Shown: positions 48,653-62,379, counted from the first letter of the stretch. The stretch: 64,000 bases of DNA from Zhengitettix transpicula (GCA_037074705.1 CM073590.1:207558746-207622745), one strand, 5' to 3'. Notes: generated by a model from the sequence alone, not told the origin. Numbers and translations: made by a program.

Positions 48653-51105
48653 GGGTAAAGCTAAACTGGATAGCACCAAAATCTCATATAACAAATTAAG
48701 AAAATTGAGGGTGAACCATTTCGTAGATTACTGACCATAAACTTGCACGACCGCATGATAATATAAAATGATATTGATAAAAGTGGACAAGGTTATCTTA
48801 GATATCACGCGAACATCTCCTGAAAAAACTGTGAAGTGGAAATGAGGCACTGCACTGAAACCTTTGAAATGGAAAGTGCAGAATTTGCTGTGGAAACAGC
48901 AGAGTCAAGAATGGTGTAAAGGTGCTTTACACTGATTTGCAAAAGACAATAGGGTTGGTAGCAGTTTGATAGGATAGAGTAGATGAACAATAACAGAAGT
49001 GCTCCTCGTCTTTTTTAGCGATATTATATGTATGAGTCATTCCAATTATACGTTTTGCTTATATAATATTGTTATGTAATGTTTTACAATGTAACTGTCG
49101 ATGAAGCATCGCCAGGCCGTGTTGTATGTGCGTGTTTGCGTAGAATGTGAGAGTGTGCCCCGGGCGTTGCTCTGAGAAGCGGCAGATTCGCCGCTGACTC
49201 ACTGGAGGCTGCAGCCCTTCCCAGAACTCAGCCATTATTTCGCATCCCACAATACATTCTCATTTCTCGGTCAGAAAAAAAGTGCTCCTTCATCTGTCGC
49301 TGCAACTGCAGTCCTTCCGCAAAATCAAATACGAGGAAAGGCGAGGAGGAAAACTTCCCTGTCACACTAAAATCAACCGGCAAAGTAATAAATGAAGAGG
49401 GTTGGGTGAGTCAGGGAATCTTCGTATTCGTGACTGATAAGGGAGGCTGAGAATTAAAACAGAATGCGGTCGTTGATTATTTTTTCCAGGATTCTAAGAT
49501 TCAACGCACTCAAAACAGGTTCGCAAAACCTGCAGTAGCATAAATTAAGAGCTGGCCAAGTTAGCCATTTAGACAAAAATGAAACAAGGTCATGGTCATC
49601 GCCCAAAATATGAAAATTATTTTAAGTATATATTAACTCGCACATATTGTATTTGCCGAACTTAAACTTAAAGCATCATTTTTCAGGCTGAATGGGTGAC
49701 GGGCTGTGGCTCTTTTCCGAAATATGAAGTTTTGAGGTTAATGCGTAAATGAAAGGACACAAGGGTCGAAAGAAGCCAGAAGATAGGCCTACAATCATTT
49801 CCGGAAGTGGAAGATTGTGATCCCGCCAGCTACTAACGTGTTTAGCCACTCTGGCTGATAATTTAAAACTTCCTTAACACTCATTGAAAAATTTCTCATT
49901 TATTTTTAATCTCCGACGCGCAAGCCCGGATAATTGCAAAAGCAAAAACACCTCGTAGCCAAGATCTGTGAATCTAGTTGGCATGTTGTTAGATCGGTAT
50001 TTCAGGCTGCAACGAGCAGTTTTCATGTTGTGAAACTGCGGTGAATAACGCGTGATATTTGTATACAGCTGTGCAAGTGTACAAAACCGTGTTTTTGGGA
50101 TTTCGGAATATTTGCTTTTGATCTGGCTTTGACCGTTCAGTAAAAATAAACCTGAAAATTTTAACCATCAAAATTCGACATTTCTCTTGAAAGACAGACA
50201 ATCATAAAAATTTAAAGTGTTCAACTCAAAGTGGTATTTACGATTTAAGCATAAATAGTTCCGAATTCCTTAAATTGGAATTATTCAGCTTTTTTTGGAC
50301 CAGAATAATTGTGCAAAACATTTGTGAAATGAACGGTGTCTGCAAATTTATGTTCAATCATATAGATATTTTTTTTCTTTAAACGATCAGTTGTGTTATG
50401 TATTTCAAATTCTCCTTCTCAAGTCAAGCGGCTGAACGGAACATTTTTACACTGAATTAAACAACGAATTACACAACTGGTTTTCCTCTCCTTTTTTTAC
50501 CAGTCTCTACATAATTTCTTCGTGTCTACTAATTTTCTCTGTCCGCTTTTTTTTGGACTATACTTTTTTAACGATCGCATTCGTCTGTATCACAAATCTG
50601 TAATGTACCAGTTGTTCTGCTAAAACGTTTTATAATAATTTGTGCTGTGCTACCACTGAGGTCAGAGACGCATATACAGTCTCAAGGAAGAGAGCGTTAG
50701 ATCAAGATTTAGTCCGTCCAATGCCAAATAATTTTTTTTTTAGAAAAAGCAGTAATATTGTCGCGGTTTCATTGCGGAGTGACCTTATTTTTACAAGTGT
50801 GAGTGCCCACTTGCGATTTATATGTAAAACTGCTTTGCGGCACTGTCGTAGTTGCACTTGCGCCATAAGACAGCAGATTATTTTTGTGTGGTTAAATGCT
50901 GCTTGAAAAAGTAATCGTCGATTAATTATTATAATTAAACCCCTACAATTAGTGTGTCTAGCAAGTAGAAGAATCTCATAAAATTGCTTTTATCTGTTCT
51001 TTTCACAATTTTCTAATTTATCGTGGACAATACAATATTATTTTCTAACTAAGAAATCTGATAAGGAAAATCTAGTATTGTACTTGTACATGGGAATAAA
51101 TTTGG
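48653..51105. other. AT-rich DNA, nothing recognised
   Basis: No coding or repeat family is recognised. 49090-49250 is slightly GC-richer. Confidence 0.4.
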
Positions 51106-51420
51106 ACAACTGGAATTGGCGAGACCTGAGGAAACGGGACAGTGGTTGGACTAGTCCCTAGGACCGGGGTCATGGGAATCCTGATATGGGTCGTCTGATC
51201 ATCACCCCTACAGGCCGTTAGTCCTGGCCGGCAACTAGAACTTCCGCCCCGTTACTGGTTTTACGTCGCAGATATCCGGAATTCCCGGCACCAGGCGGTT
51301 ACGGGTCGAACCCGGCGATCACACCAACCGTCCTCCCATACAGGAACCGGCGGGTCTCGTGGGTCAAACCGAAAAAAAAAATTCGACTGGCCAGGTTCTG
51401 AATAGGGATCCCGGACAAAC
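51106..51420. other. GC-rich block with sharp edges, possible old repeat
   Basis: GC-rich sequence is set abruptly in AT-rich DNA. It contains GGGTCGAACCCGG (51303-51315), a short palindrome resembling a pol III B box on the minus strand but with no paired A box. No frame encodes a recognisable domain. Confidence 0.3.
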
Positions 51421-52983
51421 GTGAGCATGACGCTACCAGAACACGTAGATATAATTTATAGAGGAGTCGTAATCCCTGTGATATCCCGCCCCCAGTACAT
51501 TCAGAATGTTCAACTGTGATATTCCTTCACGAACATGTTTCTCGCTGTAAACAGGTTCCAATACCACTCCAAAAAACAGAATATACGTTATTCAGATTAC
51601 TTTCATCGGTAATTTTGGAGTGAATAAAAAACCGTTGGAACCGATTATGTGACGAGAAGTATCCCTATCAGAAATTTTTGTTCCTGGACTCTGAGGAGAA
51701 ACCAGCCCCCCTCCCCTGGAAAATTATTTTTGGTAACCTTGGACTACGACCCAGGAGTGTGATAAAATTGCAGATCCCACGGGAACCTCAACAAAACCCC
51801 CTTTCAGACGAGCCGTGAAGTTTCCATTTATAAACCATATGGCCAAAAAAACAGCAGCCAAGGGTCGGATCAAATCCGTGACCTATAATTTGATATAATT
51901 ATCAGTCCGAGTGCGTAATTGACAACAGTGTCAGAAACTTCTCTAATTTTCAAACGACTGTGTTGACAAACTGTGGAATACTCATATATTCTTTCAGCCG
52001 AGTAATACTAAAAATGTGATGGTGACAATCCTTTGATTGGGAGCGTTCATCCTTCATCTTTTCGAACTTTAAATATGTTTCAGATCGATAAAAACGAATA
52101 AGTGTAAGATTAAATTTAAATATATTTGGAGAACCGAAACCACGTTTTTTTCGCGCCTTGGAAATGAAGGGTTGGCACCCCTTTGGGACAGGGGAAAGTG
52201 GTTGCTCCCGGATGTGAGTTTGGGCCCTTTACCTTGAGTTCCCTCAGTAATTTGGCAGCCTTCTGCGGGGCGTGCTTTTACATTTTTTGCACTCCCCGTA
52301 ACCTTAGCCTACCTGCCGACTGCAAGTTCCTCAATCCTTGCGTTCCTCCAGCCCTGACAACAGAAAGTGTGAGGGCATTCCATTTCACCGCCGCCTCGTC
52401 TCATAAAAGCCGAAATCGAAAGTAATAAAATTACGTCTCAAGTCCCGTCACTCTAAAAATGTAATTTTTTGTATAATGTTATACGTACTTACCTTGTGAT
52501 CTTAACCAATAGTTGTGAATTATTACCATCGTGGTTTCAAGAAAAATCATATAACGTCTTCAAAAAATTCGAACAATGAAATAGTTACTTGGCACGTATT
52601 TGAAGGTTTATTTGATATCAGCCTGGCCTTGGATAAAGACAGTCTTATATTTTTAATGTCCTCTATGACGTAATATTCTTTATTCTAACTTGTTCCCATT
52701 CCTTATTTTTTTAAACGAGATACAATACCTGTAGATGACGTCATATATAACCCTCTTTTTTCTGCCTTTACGATCATTATATGTCTTAATATTTACAGGA
52801 GGAAAGGAAACAGTTTTCATTACATAAAAAACTGTAAAAACGGAAAAGTACATTTTCAAGCCTATAAAAGTAAATACATTGAATTTTCTAAACATCAGAC
52901 TGACATATAACATAAAAATTGATGGAATAAGGTTTTCAGCGAATATATTTTATTAGAGAGCTACGGCTTTCTCGGTGAATCTG
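51421..52983. other. Unannotated DNA
   Basis: No coding or repeat family is recognised. 52150-52400 is GC-richer. Confidence 0.35.
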
Positions 52984-53096
52984 TTGTAGATATAATTCTC
53001 GGGTCTCAACCCGGGCCACTTGTTTGTTAAATAAACAATTCTTTGTTATTTAACAAACAATTGGCCCGGGTTGAGACCCTAGAATTATATCTACAA
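52984..53096. repeat. Near-perfect 113-bp hairpin
   Basis: Arms of about 51 bp (TTGTAGATATAATTCT...GGGTCTCAACCCGGGCCA...) are inverted copies of each other with only two or so mismatches. About 10 unpaired bases remain at the centre (ACAATTCTTTG). Such a well-matched palindrome suggests a recent foldback event or a small hairpin element. Confidence 0.9.
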
Positions 53097-53589
53097 TATA
53101 TTTTATGCATTCCGAACTAATACTGGCAGAAACCTTGAGTCAGACTAAGTAATAATATTTTTAAGTGGGCAGTGCGAAACACAAGGAATTTAAAAGGCAA
53201 GTGTGACTCTAATTGAAGCGTAGAGACATGTAATTGACTCATCAGTAATACAGCACAGAGGTGTTATTTATGAAGACCAGCTAGGGCAGAGAAACCGAAA
53301 CACGCATACACAAAACACTATTTTAATGTACGTCAGAAAAAACAATGATAAGGCGCGGAAAATGACTGGGTATAAGGGATAAAAATAAAGTAACAACGTA
53401 TATAGCCAGGGCTGTTGAAATTTCTAAATCGACACCGTAAATTTTTATACCTGTTTGATCTGTTAACGACCTGTAAACGTTACCGGCAGCAGCCCGTCTA
53501 CTGGATGGTAGATTCTTATATTACGCGGATTATGAGCTTAGAATGATAAGAGAGTGACATTTATAATTTTCTTTCCCCCTTTAGTCCTA
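53097..53589. other. AT-rich DNA, nothing recognised
   Basis: No coding or repeat family is recognised. Confidence 0.4.
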
Positions 53590-54160
53590 TTGCTCGCCGC
53601 GCCCTTCCAGCGACACGACGAGCAAGACTTGACACATGTATTTGTTGAAGAGGCACGTGTCAAGTGTGCCGATCCCCTCTTCAGAAGAAACAAATGCAAC
53701 CGTACGTATTACTTGACCCTTCGTAAAGGGCGTCTTTATTTACAAGGAAGGGGGTTAGAATCTTTGAGGCAGGTTTTCACCTGCTAAGTCGTCGCCACAT
53801 AAAGGGAAGGGCCAAGGAAGCGCGAGTGAATGGGCGCGTGTGCCGCGTGTAAGACTATTTAAAGAAGGTTTCCCCTTGGAAGGAGCTCGCGTGTGGTGAC
53901 TGGTTTGGGCAGGTCCTACCCTCGTGGGGTTGGAGTCGCGTGTCCGGAATGCAAGCGCTCGAGGAGCATGGCGCGAGGGCAGTGGCCGCGGTTCGATGCC
54001 CGCTGCGAGGCAGTGACCGCGCCAGACAATGCGGATACCGTTGCTCTCACACACAGCGTGGCGCCTTCCAACAGAATAACACATTCCGCCGCCTTGTAAT
54101 TGCTTCTGAGTTTCGCACATAATGGCGTGGCCGTTCCAGGCCGCGCCGGCTAACGTGTGT
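53590..54160. other. CpG-rich block, no gene called
   Basis: GC/CpG-dense sequence is open on both strands. The minus-strand frame at 53755-54120 has 121 codons of Arg/Pro/Ser-rich composition without a domain. A plus-strand GGTTCGATGCC at 53989-53999 fits a pol III B box. The nearest A-box-like TGGCGCGAGGG lies too close (about 22 bases) for a normal tRNA-type promoter. Confidence 0.3.
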
Positions 54161-55464
54161 CCAGTTTGCGCCTATTGTCCAGAGTATGATGGATGTCTTA
54201 ATCGACTGAAGTATAGATAGCGGAGCAACGAGTCGTGCGTGAGATTTCCTGGGATCCGATCAGAAAACGGTGATAGGCGAGAGAATAGTACTGAAATCAC
54301 GTAAAGATAGACGGCGAGCTGTATCTCATACGACTATTAGGAACGGTAGAATATTTTTCTAGGTTGCTGACTGGAAGGCCAAACAGGCGAAAGGGAAAGA
54401 ACCAGACAAAGAAGCGACCATTAGTCGTCCATCCTTGGGGATAGGCTACGGGCACATTGATTTATTCCTGTTAAAACAATGCATTAAATACAATAAGAAA
54501 CCAGGTGTGCGGCATTATTTCAGAATATTCTTAGCTTAAGACTTTAAATGAGCAGTGAGTAGATAGTAAATTATATTAATAGAATATTCTGAATACTGGC
54601 TAACCATTTTCGTCAACAAGAAACTCAAAACAAATTTTTCTTCCCCGGTAGGCGTACCACAGAATGAAGACGGTAAGAGTTTGACTTTCGCCTCAAATTG
54701 CGCTCATATCGAGATGTACTAGTGCATTGTCCTTCAAGCGGTAGTCCTTGGACCGGTTCCCTGTCCTCGAACATTTCCTGTTGGTAAACAGAAAATTTCT
54801 CTCCTTTACATAGCCACGTTTCTATGCTGGAATCCTTCGTTATCGCTCTGGCGTCCAAACATAAAGTGTCATCAAAGTCAATATTTGGTTAATTTCAGAG
54901 AGTCTCCCAGTTGTAAGCCTATGGAATAATTCATTGCCTATCTCAGAAACCCATGTGCGCGGGAAAGGTGTTTACAGTCATTCTGTAATAACAAGCGACA
55001 ACCGAAACTGTATGTTTATTAATACAGCTCTTCGTCTTAGGAATCACGCGGATTCAATTCAAAGAAACAGCACCAAATGTAAAACTGGTATTTATCATAA
55101 TTCTTATTTTTAAAGATACAACTTTACCGGCGCTGCTTTTATTCCGGTCTTTTCCGTGAAATACTTTCCTTCGTTTACGCCTGTCTGCCGGCTTAAAAAA
55201 ACCCTTTCCGTTCCTATTTCTGGAAGACTAGCCGCGAAACGTAAGACACGTTTGTTCCTAATGTATGTGTTGTGAAGTCGATGTCCTTCGTAAATCATTG
55301 TTTTAAAAAAAATGACTTACAAAAAAAACTGAAATTCGAATATTTTATAATCGGATTAATAAAGGATGAAAACAAGTTTATTAAATTGTTCCTAAGAATT
55401 CATGAAGTACAGTAATTACAAAACTCCTCTTACCTCATAACAACAATAGCGACCAATCGAATGC
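54161..55464. other. Unannotated DNA
   Basis: No coding or repeat family is recognised. Confidence 0.35.
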
Positions 55465-55920
55465 ACCTGTTATAGTGGAATTGTAATGGTTTTTTCAAAA
55501 TAAAAAACAATTTAACTAGACTAATAGAAATGTACAAACCATATGTGATTGCCCTCCAAGAAACAAGCTTTATAGAAGATACAAACCCCACATTAAAGAC
55601 CCACCAAGACTTCCACGTTTCAAGACATGGTGGGGTACATGCGAGTGGTGTTGTTTCTATATTCATCAGTAAAGATATTCCAGCAGAAAAAATCGCAATA
55701 ACTATAAAACATCAACTTTTTGAATGCACTCTATATGTAAGGCCAAGAAAAAATTTCTCGCAGCCCATAACAGAAGAGAATTCTGCACCCCATCTGCAGC
55801 AATTCACTCACTGCTCGAGTTCAGCGCAGTCACAAGACCCGATAAATAAATATAACCCTCCACAGTTCTTAACTATCTATTCTAAGATCATGAAAATGTT
55901 GAAATATATATTTTTAATTT
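55465..55920 (+). pseudogene. LINE apurinic-type endonuclease N-terminal fragment
   Basis: The plus-strand frame reads WNCNGFFKIKNNLTRLIEMY, then KPYVIALQETSF and GGVHASGVVSIFISKDIP, ending in NPPQFLTIYS-like sequence. This follows the order of the Jockey-type LINE endonuclease: the W-N-x-NG start, the catalytic QET motif and the Gly-rich strand. The domain normally nicks the target to start reverse transcription. The fragment lacks the His/Asp C-terminal half of the endonuclease and all of the reverse transcriptase. A stop precedes the WNCNG motif. No LINE fragment adjoins it, so it is an isolated piece. Confidence 0.8.
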
Positions 55921-57699
55921 AATCATGTACCGTCGCCAAGAACAATTTTTTTGACGCGACTCTAAATCTCCCAATAAAAAAAATTGATACGAAATTATGA
56001 TTCTTGGTATAGAGAAAGTGAGATTTTTTAATATAGTAATGTTAAAAATGAGTGTGTCGCTTAAGAGAAGTTTAAAGCGGCATAGTTTATAAAGCCATTA
56101 TTTAATAAATTATGACAAAGCTGTCTTAAATGACACTCTTACTTACTTACCATATGTTTAGTATTTTACAGTGCTAAAATATTTGCTGGCCGGGCATCCT
56201 TCCGCTAGAAAAAAATTAGGGCCGAGTCTATATCGGTTAAGTGTGTAATAAGCTTCAGCTACGTGGGTAAGGTTTGACGATATTCACACTTCTGGATAAA
56301 TCAATAAAATACTCCGAGTTTCGGATAAACAGGTATATACTGCAACATTTACAAAGGCTACAGTTTAAATTTAAATCACGAGAATTAAAATCATAAGCAT
56401 CCCATAAATAGGACTTAATTGAGAAGCAGCCCAGGGATCCGTCAAAAGTTTATGCTTCTTGAAGCTCATAATCAAAGGCCACGGCGCCTGTCTCATTTAG
56501 CTTCAAGTAAGTTATTAATACGGGTGCCATCCACAAAGAACGAGTGAAGTGCGAGGGTGGTCTGATGTGAGACGTGACGTGGCATTGAAGCGAGTGAGTT
56601 AGGGGAACGTCCGCGACGCGACGCCGCGCATCTGTGAGCGAGGTTATGGAGAGCAGAAATAGCAGGGACGGAAATAAAGGGCCGCCACCTCTGTCTGCAG
56701 GAACCCTTCCTCCTACCGGAAGTCCCGCAAAAACCGCGCCACTTTGGGCAAGGTAGTGCGCAGGGACAAGGAGACTCGACTCCCAACCCAGAGTGTGTGT
56801 GATTCATCCTCTGCCTTCGACTCCCCCGCCACCTCGCAGAATCCTAACAACCCGTAATTATAAACTCAACTCCCGACAACTCCCTAAAACACTAGGCAAA
56901 AAAAATCACACTCCCTTTTAACGGGAGCCTTAATTGCGTACTTCGGAGAGACAATCGTCCTTAAGCGCAGTCCTTCGTTCTATGGGCACAAATACAGGTC
57001 ACTCGAATTTCACTCCAATCACAGGCGTAATGCCATTGTTAACGGAATCTCACTGTATAATTCAGCGAATAGATCCAACGTAATATATACCGTAAACACT
57101 GATCGATTTAAGTTTACAAAATAATTTCGGTAAAACTATTATCTTCACTTTAGTAACAACTGAACATCGAATTTTCAGTGCTGATGGTACTAAAGTGACA
57201 AATTATCTTTTAACCTCATGTACATAAAAATTATCTAACTTATTTTATAAGTTTCTAATTCTTAGAGGGTATAATTCCTAAGTTTTACGTGTATGTGTGA
57301 AGAAGCCAGGCGTAAAATTCTGAGTTACGAAAAAAAGTGTTGCTGAAAAAACGGTCAATGTACAAACGGATTCTTATAATAATACCTGTACAGCCAGGTT
57401 AATTTTTTTCATTGTTCGAACAATAAGAGTGTCATGAAGGACAAATGGATTCCCGCTGGATCGGTTGTACAGTCTTTACCTGGCGAGAGAAAGGGGACTG
57501 AGGAGGTCAGACAAACGGCAAGGGATTTATGTAACCTTTGTATACGACAGAGAACTCACGCGAAGTAGGCCACGGAAACGAAGGCCAATTTGCTAAAAAC
57601 AAAAATGGCCGATGGAAGATGGAAAATAAAATATAATGAAGAACTTGATTATACGTAAAAATATTATTAACTTCATAAAATCCGAGAGATTGAACTGGA
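55921..57699. other. Unannotated DNA with a CpG-rich patch 56530-56780
   Basis: The CpG patch is open on the minus strand without a motif. The rest is AT-rich. Confidence 0.35.
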
Positions 57700-57890
57700 T
57701 TTGACATGGATATAGGATGGAAGACGACAAACTGGTTACAAAAATTTAAGTGGAAACCGGCAATGAATACACAAAAGAAAGGAAAACCAAAATACAGAAA
57801 CTTAAAAAATTGGAGAACTTGTACTCAGGACGGGAAGAAATGGAAGGCCACAGTTGAGAAGGCCAAAACGTTCTGAAATTAATGTAGTAG
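57700..57890 (+). pseudogene. Possible LINE C-terminal tail fragment
   Basis: The plus strand encodes, in shifting frames, (K)KGKPKYRNLKNW, then DGKKWKATVEKAKTF and a stop. This resembles the GRP.RW.D..... W...AQDR..W......A end of some insect LINE proteins. The match is loose and short, so it could be chance. Confidence 0.3.
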
Positions 57891-58144
57891 GGCCCCAAAT
57901 GTCCGCAGGCAAGTACATCCCCGCTACTTTGATTTCCACCTACGCAAATTCATCTATATCTTAATATAGGATGGACCTGGCGACGATATGAAAGCAGATA
58001 AAATTAATATTTTTTATTCCGAAAGCTTTCGACAATTTATGTCATATTCATCCTTATAATTACATCCAGTAAAAAGAAAGTAAAACCGCGATATAAAAGT
58101 TCGTTCGGCTGCGGTGATGGACAAATTAATAAAGTTGAATGGAG
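57891..58144. other. Short unannotated spacer
   Basis: AT-rich spacer between two LINE-like remnants; nothing else is seen. Confidence 0.4.
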
Positions 58145-58735
58145 ACAAATATTAGAGATGTGACAATTTTAAGTACTTGGGCGTGTTGATGATGACTGAT
58201 GATAACAGCAAAAAAGAAGAAATAAAGGAAAGGATGGCAGCGGGAAATAAGAGCATATTGGACCCTGATGAAGATACTCAAGGCTATCTAAGGTGGCTGT
58301 ATACAGTTATAAGACCAGTGGTAATGTATGGATCAGAGACATTGACAATGACTGCGGTTGATGAGGAGCTCCTTTGAAGATGGGAGAGGAAAATACTCAA
58401 GAAAGATCTTCGGAGCAGGAAATGAGGAAGGGCAATGGAGAATACGGAAGAATTATATGGATATGCTGGGCTGGCATCGGAAATCAAGAGTAATAGGTTA
58501 AGATGGCTGGGACATGTGGAGCGAATGATGGAGAACAGAGCTGTGAAGAAGGTTTACAGAGGAAATCCCGGTGCCACAAGGGGTAAAGGGAGACCTCGGA
58601 AATGATGGTTGGATGATTTAGAGGATGGGAGTAGAAAAATGGGAGTAAGAAGATGGAGGAAGCGAGCAGAGAATCGACAAGACTAGATTGTCAGAGAGGC
58701 CAAGGCCCTACATGGTCTGTAGCGCCACGGAGTTA
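58145..58735 (+). pseudogene. LINE reverse transcriptase C-terminal fragment 2
   Basis: Plus-strand motifs in order: KYLGVLMMTDDNSKKEEIKE, RMAAGNKS, LYTVIRPVVMYGSETLTMT, DEELL(stop)RWERKILKK, IFGAGNEEGQWRIR, NRLRWLGHVERMMENRAVKK, GKGRPRK, WLDDLEDG and IVREAKALHGL. This is the complete C-terminal tail of an insect non-LTR reverse transcriptase, from the KYLG strand to the last residues. At least three stops (58375, 58604 and 58684 regions) and two frame changes kill it. It is the same general family as 39170-39663 but better preserved. The polymerase core upstream is missing. Confidence 0.9.
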
Positions 58736-61700
58736 GTTAATTACTGTACTTCGTCAACCGTTGGCTTGTTATAACAATAACCATGAAAGCTTCCAAAATA
58801 AAAAATAATAATTTATCTGTAGACTGTAAACGGTTACTATTATTACCTTACTGGAGAAATTAATTTAATTTGTTTGATATTACACAGATATTTCTGCTCA
58901 GAAGTGAATGAAATGACTTCACCCTTATAAATTGAATCTGGAAGGAACTCGTAACAGCCATCGGCTCCTTCGTTCGAGCACAAGCAGTTTAGAAACGACC
59001 GAACTTGAGTCTGCAAAGCCAATAAATTGTCCCTTGGAGAAGTGTGTGAGGGTCGAAGGAGATGAAAATAAAGCCATTATTGGTGGGGGTCTATGTGGGG
59101 CAAGGTTTTTGGTCTGAGGGTGGCGTGCTTGCGCAACGGGGCGAAACGCAACGCAGCTGCGGTCATCCAACATCTGCCTCGGACTCCACTTACGAACCAG
59201 GTCGTCGTCTCGTGTGTGCTCACACAACGTCTTCGCCGACGGTCCTCACACTAATATAACATTAATTTTGTAATTTTTAAATGATACTGAGTAAGTTCCA
59301 TCAGGGCATTTGTTGAGTGGCTCCACAAAAACCAATAATAACGCAGGTGAGCCCCTGTGTGTGTGTTGATGCCTTGACTTTGATCTGGATTGCCTGTCAT
59401 CATCGAATGTCAAATGGTAATCCGCTGCTATCAGCATCAGCGCGGCCTGGACTCAACTCTTCGAAAATACCTCTACTCGGCCGAGAATGACGCAACACGG
59501 CCCTGAAAAGGGTCAACATCATCTGCCCCTCCAGTCTACAAAGAAAAACACTTCTTAGGTTAGATCATACATGACCTAAACTTACCAAAATCTCAACATC
59601 CAACGAATCATCCAATTCATCCTCATTACTAATAAACACCCTCTAAGTAATCGATAACAGATCGAAACTGTTTTTCTTTCTATTAGACACGTTCTTAATG
59701 GGATAAAAGAATTTGTAGCTGATTCCAAATTTTTAAAACGATAGTTTGAGACATTTCATTAGCAAACGCCTGTGATAGTGATGACGGATTACTTGAAAAC
59801 GTTTTAATAAGGTGTTCTGACTGATTTTAAAACAAATAAAAAAACTATTTATAAACGAGATTTGTTTCTCTTTGTCAAGAAGATCCAATACGTTAAGAAA
59901 TTACTGAAAAGGACGATACCCTTATTTCTTTATCACGGTGTTGCAATTTTGAGTCACGTAAGACTCGTCCTCTCTTCGCAAGTACAAAAATATTCTCCAA
60001 TTTCCCAAATATTATTTAATGAAAACATTTTCAAATTTTAATTCTAAAAAAAAAACAGGGAAATTATTTTTATATAACAGCATAAGTGGAATTAGGCTAT
60101 TCTTCGCTGTACATCACGAATAAAGACACCATACAATATATAGAAATTCTGATTATTTTCCCACGATGCACTTTTACCGTATTTGTGTGCGTAGCTCTTC
60201 TATTCATCGGCCTGGGTTCCAGCGTCTTTTAAAGTTTCCCGGACTAACAAACAAAACTGATGTAAACTTGACAGTTTATGATCTTAACCTTCCTGGTCCT
60301 TCCGTCGTCTCTATTATTCGCAACGTGTCTCGTCCCCTGACATTCCATTATATCGTAATCGTTCCAGAGCACACGTAACTCTGGTCTTTTCTTGGAGCTG
60401 TCAAGGAATAGTTGTTTCACAGTTCGTCCAGCACCTTGCAATACGGGTACAATGGCCGAAAAATCTGATTCGTACGATATTAAGGGGAGGACACATGAAT
60501 CAACTGCATGTCCGTTAATTTTTAATGTCATATTCAGTATTGATTTCCCTCCAAATTCCCTGAATGCGGACTCGTCTGCTGGTACAAATTTCCGAGAGTT
60601 ACGTCATCTACTCAGAGGTTGCTCAAGTATACCTTTAGAAGGTACTCACAAATACATACATATATATGGATTTATTTGACCAAAAAAAATACTTATTTCG
60701 AAGCAAATGAGTGGAAAAATTTGGAATACAAGTCGCGATGACGGGAAGGAAGCACGTAACATTAATGCAATGAAACGGATTATCATAAATCGCAACGCAA
60801 AGCCTTTGTCCGTAATCGAAACACGATGACATCATTTCTTCGATTATAAATAACTACAAACGCAATATGATATGACTGCGAGGGCTATATGATCGGAATT
60901 GTTTATCGACCGGGCCGGCCGGCGGCGTGGAGAGGTATTTTCAGTCCGGCAAGGTGGTAGGCGTGTTAATGGCCTCCGCTTGCAAAACAAGCGAGGAGCA
61001 GTGACCTCGGGCCCGACCTTCAACTCCCGCGTCCTCGGCTTCTCTCCGCGGGGATAAAGGGGGTTCTCCTTGAAGCCATCTCTCCTATTTGTTTACAGTA
61101 GTCGTGGCCCGACCAGGCCTTAGGGACGAGCAACCCTTGGAATTTCCCTTTCATCGCCGGTGAATAGTCCCGGACACTTTCCCTCTTCACCTGGGCTTTT
61201 TTTTTACGAGGTGGTAGACCCCCCCCCCCACCCCTTTTCCGGTGCACTGACCCACTTGAAAGTGAGCGTGCAGCTATTAAAGTGCCAATTACGGCGGTAA
61301 TGAGTCGTGTACGAGACGATAATTGCTCCGTCAGTGCAAGGTCGGGTCGAAATTATTTCGAACGATCCTGGTCGGCGCGAGGATCTTATCAGCTTACGTT
61401 TACTAACATCCGACAGATAACGGGGATCACAAAATCTATCACGGATACTATATACAATTCATACATGACATTTGACTGGTCTTGCAGTTAGGGGAACATT
61501 GCTGAGCGAGCACAGTATAATCAGCATCAGTTCAGCACACCCTGAAACGTATTCTTTGACTTCCTTACTTTTGTGATAATATTTGCAAATTTTCTTGGAC
61601 GTTGACCGCTGCAAATTATGATACATTCTTCAGTAATTTCCGGACAACGTATCGCCTGAGTCAAAGCTGGTACTCTTCAGAGAGATTGCGTTCCGTTGAT

Positions 61701-62379
61701 AATACAGATTTGAGTCCTTATTTACGTACGTTTGAGACATTTTTATATGTATTATTGATATTAGTACAATGGCGGCAATTGGGGTCATGCGATTGTCCGT
61801 ACGAAATGAAAGCAGAGTGGAAAGCGCTCCCTGGCACACGTGCACAATCCCGGCGACACGTGCGCGGCCTTGGGTGTTGACATTCAAATTTCAACTGGCA
61901 GGAAACGCTCTTGTCTGCCCGCACCGTCGCCATCCCCCCCCCCCCCTCGCCCCTTCGCTTTTTGCAGGGAAAGTATATCCCTTGGATGAGTAATTTTTCT
62001 TTTACGTGGGAGATACATAGAAAGTGAAAGACGTATTGTCAAAGCGAAGGAAACCGGTCTCGCCTGCGCACCCGTTGATAAACAGGAGATCATGACTTGA
62101 TCAATACAGTTCACATAACTAAACGCGGCTTCTTAATCAATGCAGTCACCGTGCTCGACAAAAGCAACACACGTCGTCCTACAATGTGAAGTAAAAAGAA
62201 GAAAAATGCATATAGATTTGAAGCTTGGTAATTATAGTTATATCATTTGCCACTGTACGAAATCGAAACTTATCAATCTCCTTGGTGTCAAAAAATATTA
62301 TTTTCCAAACCTTTGAAATAAAGTCTGTGATTGTTTTGATTTTTGAGGGCTGGCAACAATGAGAGGTAGAGGGGTCGTC
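58736..62379. other. Unannotated DNA, GC-richer at 60900-61230
   Basis: No gene is recognised. 60900-61030 is GC-rich and loosely resembles a decayed tRNA-type SINE (GGTAGGCGTGTTAATGG then TCGGGCCCGAC), too weak to call. C runs of eleven or more lie at 61219-61229 and 61934-61946. Confidence 0.3.

Noticed and set aside
51290..51330. Possible tRNA-like T arm (GGGTCGAACCCGG)
   Set aside because: The stem pairs only as a 4-bp palindrome with a 5-base loop, not a 7-base T loop; no A box.
53940..54070. Possible SINE or tRNA from GGTTCGATGCC
   Set aside because: The A-box-like sequence is only about 22 bases upstream and no cloverleaf can be drawn.
60950..61025. Possible decayed SINE head
   Set aside because: Similarity to tRNA-type heads is too weak and the B box is not recognisable.
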